In this document: one piece after another, positions 13,211 to 22,339 of the stretch
Layout: every line of letters starts with the position of its first letter
How positions within the stretch are numbered: the stretch's first letter is position 1
DNA from: Stictocephala bisonia
Taxonomy: Eukaryota > Arthropoda > Insecta > Hemiptera > Membracidae
Reading direction: 5' to 3'
Assembly (NCBI GenBank): GCA_035578905.1
Contig: JAQJVL010000111.1
Coordinates: 193,865 to 257,864 of the forward strand
DNA: 64,000 nt
Translations under genes and position numbers: made by a program
Notes under the pieces: model-generated
What the model was told of the DNA's origin: nothing
What the model saw: only the letters and a program-made list of their open reading frames with translations
Database searches by the model: none

Positions 13211-13295
13211 GCAACAAAAATTTATATTTGGTTATATATAAACAAAAAACAAAAAAATATTGTTTTGTTTATAACCAAATATAAATTTGTGTTGC

Positions 13296-13328
13296 CTGAT
13301 GATGCCAGCTTTGCTGGCGAAAGGCCTC
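13296..13328 (+). ncRNA. Hammerhead-like ribozyme motif, fold-back B right arm
   Basis: Same core as in the left arm: CTGATGA, T, GCCAGC-TTT-GCTGGC, GAA, AGGCCT, C. Confidence 0.55.
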
Positions 13329-13369
13329 GAAAAAAGTATTATTTATTGGTGATTTTGTGAAAATTTATC

Positions 13370-14469
13370 ATAATACTGTACGAATAATAATTACTTATCA
13401 TTATAAATAAATAACATGAAAACCGCAAAATGACAAGACACAATGACAAGACACTGCACAATGACAAGACACAATGACAAGACACTGCACTATGAAAAGA
13501 CACACAAATGACGTAAAGCCAGTGAACTATTTATTACTTGATTAATCACAATCGTTCAAACCAAATAAATCTGAAAAAATAACGATAATAATAACACATT
13601 TTCGACCAGCAGAACATATGCTGCACGAGTTTTACTTGAAGTTAAACTAATTAATCACTAATATTGAAACAATAAACAACAAGGGATACTCGACTGATGC
13701 ATCGGACAATCGATTGACTCTGATTAGAGTCGATTCTGAAGTTTCTTAGGTATTATACAGTAATATACAAACGATAATATATGTTTTATTCTACACAATC
13801 TAAAATATCGATAACGTATTGATATTTTGAAGCTACTAACGTATTAATTTAAAATCTTGAGAAGGAAAAGTAAAATTCTTTCATAGAATGCCAATATAAT
13901 GTTCTAATACCATGTTCGTGTTTTATATTTTTTGTAAATAAAACATGTTGATTGATCTTCACAGTAAAAACTTAAATCTTATTAATCTATGTCAGAACAT
14001 GATGTATTAAAATGATAACATCTATACATACACACAACATTATTTAACGTCCAGACAATCGTGAAACGGAAAACGACAACTTGTTCTCACTTAACATGAC
14101 CACTCATGTAATGACCCGCGACATCGTGTTAACATCTCATGATCTTGTCGCTACATTGCCGTGTCGTTGTTTAGTAGGTAAACATTGCGCTGATTTCAAT
14201 ACCACTAGTGATTCCGGATTTCAGTCTCAATTCGTATTGAGTATATTTTAAAAAAAATCGCAAACAAAAGAATAACTGTCTTTACTGTAAATGGCTTAAA
14301 ATTGGTTGGACTAGTAACATTCAACATCATCATTAGTATCACTGTGGCATAGTGAGGTTAATGAGCTAAATGAGTGCTAATGTTGTGGAGCTAGGGGAGG
14401 TTCTGTTCTCCACTCAATAGCCACCATCTGTATGGATACAATCGAATAAATTTCACGTAACCACATTAG
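13370..14469. other. AT-rich spacer
   Basis: A short tandem of AATGACAAGACAC-type units lies at about 13430-13500 and is collapsed to one unit in the other copy (36770-36800). Nothing else is recognised. From 13859 on there is no counterpart. Confidence 0.5.
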
Positions 14470-14967
14470 NNNNNNNNNNNNNNNNNNNNNNNNNNNNNNN
14501 NNNNNNNNNNNNNNNNNNNNNNNNNNNNNNNNNNNNNNNNNNNNNNNNNNNNNNNNNNNNNNNNNNNNNNNNNNNNNNNNNNNNNNNNNNNNNNNNNNNN
14601 NNNNNNNNNNNNNNNNNNNNNNNNNNNNNNNNNNNNNNNNNNNNNNNNNNNNNNNNNNNNNNNNNNNNNNNNNNNNNNNNNNNNNNNNNNNNNNNNNNNN
14701 NNNNNNNNNNNNNNNNNNNNNNNNNNNNNNNNNNNNNNNNNNNNNNNNNNNNNNNNNNNNNNNNNNNNNNNNNNNNNNNNNNNNNNNNNNNNNNNNNNNN
14801 NNNNNNNNNNNNNNNNNNNNNNNNNNNNNNNNNNNNNNNNNNNNNNNNNNNNNNNNNNNNNNNNNNNNNNNNNNNNNNNNNNNNNNNNNNNNNNNNNNNN
14901 NNNNNNNNNNNNNNNNNNNNNNNNNNNNNNNNNNNNNNNNNNNNNNNNNNNNNNNNNNNNNNNNNNN
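14470..14967. other. Assembly gap of 498 N
   Basis: A run of N joins the first and second contigs. Confidence 1.
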
Positions 14968-16920
14968 ATAAACTTATAGTTAATAGTACCTTCTTGTTGT
15001 TCTTAATGTTACAACGACTAGAATTATTTTGTAAGTTTTTTCTCTAATATCGGTAATGAACAATAATTTTTCAAAACTGATATTTATTTACTCTTATTAT
15101 TATTATTGTAAGTTAGTATCATTTACTTTTTTATCTGTCATTTTTTAACGAAAGTTTTATTTTTCTTGTTTATAAAAAAAAAAAAAAAAATAATAAGAAT
15201 ATAAGAACGCAAATAGGATGGCAAACAATCAATTCTCATTTAAACAATATTGCAACATAACCAATTAAACCTAAAGACCATAATACAATATAATATTCTA
15301 AAAATTTTTTAAATATGTTTGTTGGCAAGTATTTTATTATTGTGTATTTCTGTTGTTTCGTGTTTATAATTTGTCGTTATATTTTCTTAAATATCTATTT
15401 TAAACCTCACAGTCAATTTTTCTCGTAGTGGAGGTTTTGTGTCATGGTTCAGGATGTTTTTTATAAATTCAAAAACATGGAGCTTCGTAGCTCTGGAAAC
15501 GTTATTTTATGCACTTGATGGGTTTGGAAATCATGTGAAATTGCCTTAAAAAATAACCATGAAGAAACAATGTGTTCATAGATATGGTAATTCTTTCAAT
15601 TTTTAGCCCATAAATCAGTTTATAGTAACTTTTCTGTATTAACTTTGGTGTATACTTGTCCGTTTATTTCAGTTTAACAGAATATATGAGACTACGTTTA
15701 TAAGGCGTCATCCTGAAATCCATGACAATTTCAGGCTAATCGTGATTGCCTTAAGAACACGCATGTACTGTATTTTTTAGATGAGTAGGCCTACTCTTAT
15801 TTTATGATTTGTTTGTTTGAATATGATTAGTATAAAAAACATTCACTATCAGTAGATATTATAAATAAATATTGTGATGTAAGTATGGTACTAAACACAA
15901 GGACCTTTTTATAGGACCTTTTATGTTATATTTATAGGTTTTATAAATATAACATAATTTTAAAATTTTCATTTTCTTGAGTCAAACTTTCCGGAAATTA
16001 AATGTAGATCTAACAATGTGAAATATTATCATTGTCTTACAAACCTTCTAACTTTTGTAGAGTGTATTAACTCAATTAAATGTTCACTTAAAAATGTGAT
16101 CTTTTTTCAAATTGATCCAAGTTCTGCATTGAAACGAAAATTAAAATACGAACTAATATATTACAATATTAAAATGTTTTGTATACTTTTATGACCTATC
16201 CGATCATAAGGGGTTTTTAATACTGGTTTATTCTCTATTATAATACATTTATATTATAAGTTACATTATTCCACAAAATTCACAAATCTACAGATGACAG
16301 TTAAAAGATAGCAATCTTTTCAAGTTAACGGTGTAGACAGTTACAAGTACTTTTATTTCAGCGGTCGTAAGCTAAACTATAGAACTATCCAAAAATAACC
16401 TTCAATTTTTTAAATAGCCATGGATAAGTTGATTTATCCTTAATACAGTTTCAAATTAAGAAACTTTCAAAACAAGAAATCTACTAGTTAAAATCTACAT
16501 ATTAAAAACCCCATTATTATGTATCAACACAAAATGTTTTGTTAATACTAAAAACATGACATCTAATCAATGTTAATTTTACATTGGTTTAGTACATACC
16601 ATATGTGCCTCTCCGTTGATTTAGGTTAAGGTTTGTATTGCAAATTAACTCATTAGAAATTCGTGGTTTGTTGTGAAAGTAAACCATCGTATAAAATATA
16701 ACAAAATTATGGAAATCCTTTAGTGATATAAATGTTCATCACAAATATTATTGTTTATAAATTCAGTAAATATAATAATCAACAGATCGTTTTAAACCTA
16801 AAATAGTCTTTTTCGCTATTTGAAAATTTAATATTAAAAAAACTTGCAATTTATAAGCTGCTACAGAAAATAGTTACACACTAAATATCAGTACTTACCC
16901 GCTATACATGATATTTTAAC
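14968..16920. other. AT-rich spacer of second copy
   Basis: Counterpart of 257-2218. It contains an A-run near 15174-15190. No gene seen. Confidence 0.5.
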
Positions 16921-17065
16921 GGGTGGTAATGATCCCATCCATACGCGTCCGGTGGTAATGACCCACCCACCCATCCATACACGTCCAGTGGTAAAGAGCC
17001 ACCTGTCTATCCATACACGTCCAGTGTTAATGACCCACCCACCCATCCATACACGTCCAGTACGC
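16921..17065 (+). repeat. 36-bp minisatellite, four units
   Basis: Counterpart of the array at 2219, shorter by one alternating pair of units (72 bp). Open frames on both strands are by-products of the unit length. Confidence 0.9.
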
Positions 17066-17204
17066 GTATAGTAAAAATCTATCAATAATGAAAAGTGTCC
17101 AGTCTAACATAGTCTGTTGGTATTCAGAATGTTAGAAAGCGGGTATTTTGGGTGACAAATAATCCAAGGAATTTCGCAGTTAATGAATGTTATTACATTA
17201 TCTA

Positions 17205-17350
17205 TTCGGGCGACTCGCCCTGTTACGATTACGACAAACCAAAGTTACTCCCTTTGTGTTCTGTGCTAAGTTATATCGAGGAATGTTGGTTGTAGCATTC
17301 CTCGCTTTGTTTTCAGCAGCTATATTCGGTAATGACCAAACCTATTGTAC
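17205..17350 (+). repeat. Dispersed repeat, second-copy counterpart
   Basis: Same segment as at 2555 with a few substitutions. No recognised product. Confidence 0.5.
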
Positions 17351-17830
17351 AAGAGTAGTGTACATTTATGTAGTGGGGCGACAGTCATTAGACAATAAAC
17401 TGTTTAGTATGTATAGGAAAGATTTTGTATAGTTGTATATTCCTTTTACTAAGAACAGTAAAATCTATTGTGTTTTAAAAGTTATTTGTTGGCATCGGAT
17501 TGTTCATGATTGGTAGAAACTCATGTCGTTAGTTTAGGGGTTCTTGACATCCGGTCCCCGTCCTGGTGGAGTTGGAAAATCAAACTTTGTTTGGATAACT
17601 TATATATTTTTACTATTTACGAGTAATAAACTCTATGTAACGTTAAACATTGTCATATTTATATTGTATTTTATAGTGTGTTTTATTTTTTTCTAATTGA
17701 GTTGTGTTATAGTTTTTAAGATAAGTCAATAAGCATGTGGTTTTGTAATGTTTTCTTGAATTATTATGAGCTAAGAAAAATAAAATGTTGTAGTTGTAGA
17801 TGTACTGTATGCTAAGGTAGTAAGTATCAC

Positions 17831-17868
17831 CTGAAGTCGACAGGAGTGTTTATATCTGTCGAAACGTT
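17831..17868 (+). ncRNA. Degenerate hammerhead-like site, second copy
   Basis: Counterpart of the site at 3180 with the same T in place of core A9 and the same GACAG/CTGTC stem. Confidence 0.35.
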
Positions 17869-19171
17869 GCGTTTGTTGCTTGATACACTTGAAGCATTGG
17901 AAATCTCAAATCGTTTTCTACCATTCAGTACACTTATACATTGGAGTACTTTTTTCTAGTTTAATAGTCTCATGGACTATAAACACCAGCAAGTTTACTG
18001 TTTGATGAAGCCAACAAGTTTAGAGTGAGTTAGCTAGCTAGTCCTCAACAGTTTCTGAGACAGGTTTGGCTTAGCACGCTCAAACGGTTATTTAAATGGG
18101 TGAGATGATCGATAGCAGTGATTCAATTATGTATTAATTCTAGCGAACAAGATTCCTCGCCCGATTACGAATGTTTTTGATCAAAATTCCAATTACCGTT
18201 TCTGTTCATACGTATTAATTAATCAACACAGTGATTTGATTGGAATCTTTGTTTTTTATATTTCTAAATTTTCAACAGTAACGTTTTGTTGAAATTTACA
18301 GTATTGCTTTGTGTTTTTATAGTTAATAATTTTTTTATAAGCAGTATTACTGGACCAGTTTTAGTAAGCTCAATTGTGTGAATTGTAAGCTCTTCACTAA
18401 ACAACACTAAACAAATGATACTTAGTACGTACGTTATTTAACACATGAGAGCTAGGAACGTTTTTTTTATGTCGACTTACATATTGGTTTGAATGTATTA
18501 TCGTTTGCTATTTCCAAAACAATCCCAATTAAGAGTTTGAAACCAACAAAGAGTTTTTCAAACCATAATAATGAAATTATGTTTATAATGTTCAACAAAA
18601 TAATTTGTTTTGTTTTGTAAAATAAAATAAAAAATAAAATAATAAAATAAAAAATATTTATTATCAATTAAAATGTTAACATGTAAGACTGATGTGAGAA
18701 TCAACGTTCTTAAGTCGCAATTGTATTTGTAAAGCCTCTCAGTGAACCATAGATTTTTTTAATTTACAGAACTATTCAAAAGGAGAAATTAAACTAAATG
18801 TTCAATTGAATGAGATGAAATGTTCAATACCACCTCTGTAAAGATGACAAGTGAAGGACTGTCCCAGGCAATCTGTATCTTCATTGATGTTTATTAGAAT
18901 GTTTATAAGAACGTATATATTTTATAACAACAACCTTAGCAAATATGATGATCTTATTACTTGAGTTCAAATTAGTAGCAAGGTGGGTTTACCTCCAACA
19001 AACCGTTACAAAATAACTGTTACATTAGTAACTACAGCCAATGTTTTCTACTGGTTGTACAACCATCGACAAACTCTAGGATATCTCATTCTGCCCCAAA
19101 GCTCCCTGCTTCTTACTTATTACTCTGTGATCACTGTCAACAACAAGCAGATTATAGGGTTTGAATTACGA

Positions 19172-19259
19172 GTCATGAATGAAAGAATGTCTTTATTTAA
19201 AGGCGGAGTTAGGACTACGAAGTCCTCTCTTCCACTCAACCTTGAGTCATGGTGTATGC
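19172..19259 (-). mobile_element. Possible LINE 3' tail fragment, second copy
   Basis: Counterpart of 4466-4560. The full non-LTR element at 19264 has inserted directly beside it. Confidence 0.35.
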
Positions 19260-19345
19260 AGGAAATACAAAAATACAAATACAAATATCTTTATTGCCAT
19301 CAAACAAAGTAACTTGCATTAGCAATCGTCTTTACAAGAATCTAT

Positions 19346-22339
19346 TTAAAAGCTATAAACACATTTCTTATCAAAATAATCCTTAACACTATAAAAGCTA
19401 TTTTTAAGGAGGAAACTTTTCACATTTCTTTTAAAGGTAACAAAATTACATTCTTGTTTTAGATTGATTGGAAGGTTATTGAAAATTTTTATACAGTTAT
19501 AAAATGTGTGGTTTTTGAAAAAGTGTGATCTGTGTGGTGGTATGTTATAGTTGTACTTGTTCCTGGTTTTACTATATAAAGATGGTAGAAATTCAGAGAA
19601 AATGTGCTGGTTCCTTTTCATAAAAATAAGTGACTCCAAAATATAAATCGATGGAAAAGTGAGCAAATTGAAATCTTTGAAGTAGGGGGCACATGATTCT
19701 GTTTGGCCAATTCCTGCAATTATCCTCACAGCTCTTTTTTGAAGAATGAAAAGAGTCTTTGTATAAGAGCTCTCAGATCCCCAAATGGCAACTGCATATG
19801 AGAGAAAAGGATATATAAGGGCATAATATGCTGAAAGAAGAATTTCAATGCTGGAATAGGTGGAGAGACGTCTTAATATAAAAACTCCTGACGACAAACG
19901 GCTCGCGACATGTTCGATGTGAGAGTGAAATTTCAAATTGGCGTCAAGGTGGAGCCCCAGGAATTTTACACCATCTTCCGCAGTAACGATACTTTCTCCT
20001 ATGGAAAAGTTTAGGGGAAATGTCTCTTTATGGCCAATGGAAAAATCAAGTAGTTTAGTCTTATTTGAATTGACACACAAGAAATTTTCTTGGAACCATT
20101 GTACAATGTTGTTTGATTCAGTATAGGAGGCGATTTCCAAGTCTTGTCGTGTCTGACGAGATATGGCCAGTGATGTGTCATCGGCAAAGAGACACAGGTT
20201 CCCCTCAAGGACGCTTGATTTTAAGTCATTTATATATAAAATAAACAGCAACGGGCCCAGGATGGAACCCTGAGGGACTCCAGAGATGACAAGCTTCTCA
20301 TCTGAGTATGAAAATGTCATACAGTCTTGATCTATTGAGGGTATCTTTACTATTTGCCTGCGACCGATAAGGAAGGAGGAGAACCACTTTAGAGCAGTGC
20401 CCCGAATCCCAATGCTTTCAAGTTTTTCAAGCAGCAGACCATGATTTACCATGTCGAAGGCTTTTCTGAGATCGAAAAAGACACCCACAACAGATTTTCT
20501 TTGATCCAGCTCTTTTACAACTATGTTAATAAGAGAAAACATGGCATCTACAGTAGACTTGCCCTTTAAAAAGCCGAATTGACCAGAAAATAAAATACTA
20601 TATCTATCCATGAAAGAAATCAATCTATTTAAAACTGCTTTCTCAAAAATCTTAGAGAATGAAGATGTTATTGCAATGGGTCTATAGTTGTCAAGCATTT
20701 CCTTTTTTCCTTTCTTAAAAACTGGACTCACAACTGAAAGCTTCAGAAAGTCGGGAAATATTCCAGTTTCAAATGAGCTGTTGATAATGTTTACTAGAGG
20801 ATTTGCTAGAAAGTTTGAGCAGGATTTCAGGAGCTTAGACGATACATTATCAGTTCCAGATGCCGTTTTAGGCTGTAATGAATTTATCAAATCAATAACT
20901 TCTACTACGCTTACAGGTCTTAAGAAGAAGGAATTCGAAGAAGAGTATTCATTAGAAGGGGAACTTGCACTCTTGCCGTTCAAGTTGGAACACTGTGATA
21001 GTCCTATACTTATGAAGAAATCATTGAAAAGGTTGGAGATCTCCTTAGGATGACTGACCAGTTTTCCATTGTTATTTTTTACAGCAAAATTAAATTCATT
21101 ATGTGACTTTGAGGTGACCCTATTTTCATTAATAATGTTCCACATGGTCTTCGATTTGTTAGAAGAGTTACTGATTTGTTTGGACACCTTGAGACACTTT
21201 GAAGATTTTATACTATTACGATATTGATATTTCAGTCTTAGGTAGTGTTGTCTTAGCGGGTTTGCTCTCTCTAGATCTTTGGTAATGAAGTACCACCATC
21301 TGACTAAGTCCCGAAGATCAGCCTGCTCTTTGCTTAAGGAAACTTTGCTATAAAACTTTTTCTTTTTGCACCTTATCTTCTTTTCTGGGAAAGCCTGGTT
21401 TATATAAAAAGAAATCGTAGAGATGAAATTCTCCATTTTTGTTTCAACTGAAACTGCGCTATAAACCTCATCCCACTGCTCATGAGCAAGAAAATGATTA
21501 AATATCAACGTGTTTTCCTCAGTGAATGACCGGCAAGAGCGAAACCTCGGTGAAGCATCCCTTTGTGGAGGCAGCTTGACTACAGTCATCTGGGCGTGGT
21601 GATCTGCCAAGGCAGTCACAAGAACAGATGCAGTGACATGATCTTGAGGAAGATCAGTGTATACGTGATCAATAAGAGACCTAGATTCTTTAAACTCCCT
21701 CGTAAATGACCAGACAATGTTCCTCAATCCATGACACTCCATGGTATGCACCAGCTCATCAACCTTTAGGCCTGAATCAGATAAATCTACGTTGAAGTCA
21801 CCTACCACAAGTGTACTATGATTCGGTGACATAACTTTATCTAGGAATAATGACAAATGACTATAGAAAGCCCTGTGTTCCTCAAGAGAGGCCGAAAAGG
21901 GAGTTGGCTTGTAAACAACCACAATGAGAAAAACTCTTTTATAAAAGCTTACCTTTACAGCCGCCAATTCACACTTGCCCTCCAGGCAGTACCCCAAAAC
22001 ATCAACCTTCTCGATATTTAGCGTTTCCCTTGCAAAGATACAAACTCCACCTTTACTTAGGTTTCTACGGCAAAAGGAAGAGACTCCAACATACCCAAGC
22101 AACCTCAAAACGTCGAACTCAAACTGTTTCAGGTGATGCTCAGAAATACATATCAAGTCGGGGGCTTCCTTATCAATAGAAGATTGAAAGACATCAAGCT
22201 TACTTTCAAGCCCTTGGATATTTTGATGGAGGACTTTTAGAGCATTACACCCTATATCAGTGATGGAAGACTGGGGGAGGGCTCTAAAAAACCAGCCGAG
22301 CCCGTCGCTGACCGATGAGGAAACACAGTCTCGGTGTTT
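19346..22339 (-). CDS. Retrotransposon ORF2: endonuclease and reverse transcriptase
   Basis: The frame is open from 22339 and overlaps ORF1 by about 88 bases in the -1 frame. No ATG occurs before the endonuclease domain, so the true start is unclear. The domain begins with ALKVLHQNIQGLE, then PDLICISEHH, VVGDFNVDL, LIDHVYTDL and ADHHAQ, the usual apurinic-endonuclease motifs. The reverse transcriptase follows with YRPIAITSSFSKIFEK, FDLRKAFDMVNH, GVPQGSILGPLLFILYINDL and the catalytic LFADDTSLA (Asp pair near 20180). About 230 C-terminal residues follow with no RNase H. It would nick the target and copy element RNA by target-primed reverse transcription. A slippery heptamer at 22285-22291 may join it to ORF1. 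Confidence 0.9.
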   Translation of the reverse strand, partial: KHRDCVSSSVSDGLGWFFRALPQSSITDIGCNALKVLHQNIQGLESKLDVFQSSIDKEAPDLICISEHHLKQFEFDVLRLLGYVGVSSFCRRNLSKGGVCIFARETLNIEKVDVLGYCLEGKCELAAVKVSFYKRVFLIVVVYKPTPFSASLEEHRAFYSHLSLFLDKVMSPNHSTLVVGDFNVDLSDSGLKVDELVHTMECHGLRNIVWSFTREFKESRSLIDHVYTDLPQDHVTASVLVTALADHHAQMTVVKLPPQRDASPRFRSCRSFTEENTLIFNHFLAHEQWDEVYSAVSVETKMENFISTISFYINQAFPEKKIRCKKKKFYSKVSLSKEQADLRDLVRWWYFITKDLERANPLRQHYLRLKYQYRNSIKSSKCLKVSKQISNSSNKSKTMWNIINENRVTSKSHNEFNFAVKNNNGKLVSHPKEISNLFNDFFISIGLSQCSNLNGKSASSPSNEYSSSNSFFLRPVSVVEVIDLINSLQPKTASGTDNVSSKLLKSCSNFLANPLVNIINSSFETGIFPDFLKLSVVSPVFKKGKKEMLDNYRPIAITSSFSKIFEKAVLNRLISFMDRYSILFSGQFGFLKGKSTVDAMFSLINIVVKELDQRKSVVGVFFDLRKAFDMVNHGLLLEKLESIGIRGTALKWFSSFLIGRRQIVKIPSIDQDCMTFSYSDEKLVISGVPQGSILGPLLFILYINDLKSSVLEGNLCLFADDTSLAISRQTRQDLEIASYTESNNIVQWFQENFLCVNSNKTKLLDFSIGHKETFPLNFSIGESIVTAEDGVKFLGLHLDANLKFHSHIEHVASRLSSGVFILRRLSTYSSIEILLSAYYALIYPFLSYAVAIWGSESSYTKTLFILQKRAVRIIAGIGQTESCAPYFKDFNLLTFPSIYILESLIFMKRNQHIFSEFLPSLYSKTRNKYNYNIPPHRSHFFKNHTFYNCIKIFNNLPINLKQECNFVTFKRNVKSFLLKNSFYSVKDYFDKKCVYSF

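Larger units (their letters stand above)
13139..13369. mobile_element. Fold-back element B carrying paired ribozyme-like motifs
   Basis: Two nearly perfect inverted arms of about 100 bp are separated by a short A/T-rich centre. Each arm carries a hammerhead-like core (13178-13210 minus, 13296-13328 plus). The other copy of the block has an unoccupied site near 36715, so this is a discrete insertion. There is no coding capacity. Confidence 0.8.
257..13858. repeat. First copy of a large duplicated block
   Basis: This block aligns collinearly with 14968-37142 in the same orientation, with scattered substitutions and small indels. Large differences are insertions of mobile elements or tandem arrays in one copy only. 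Matching landmarks are the 36-bp minisatellite (2219 and 16921), the ribozyme-like sites (3180 and 17831; 5834 and 26187), the endonuclease fragment (6900 and 30130) and the MITE (9012 and 32497). The block continues past 13858 here but stops at a gap in the other copy. Confidence 0.95.
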
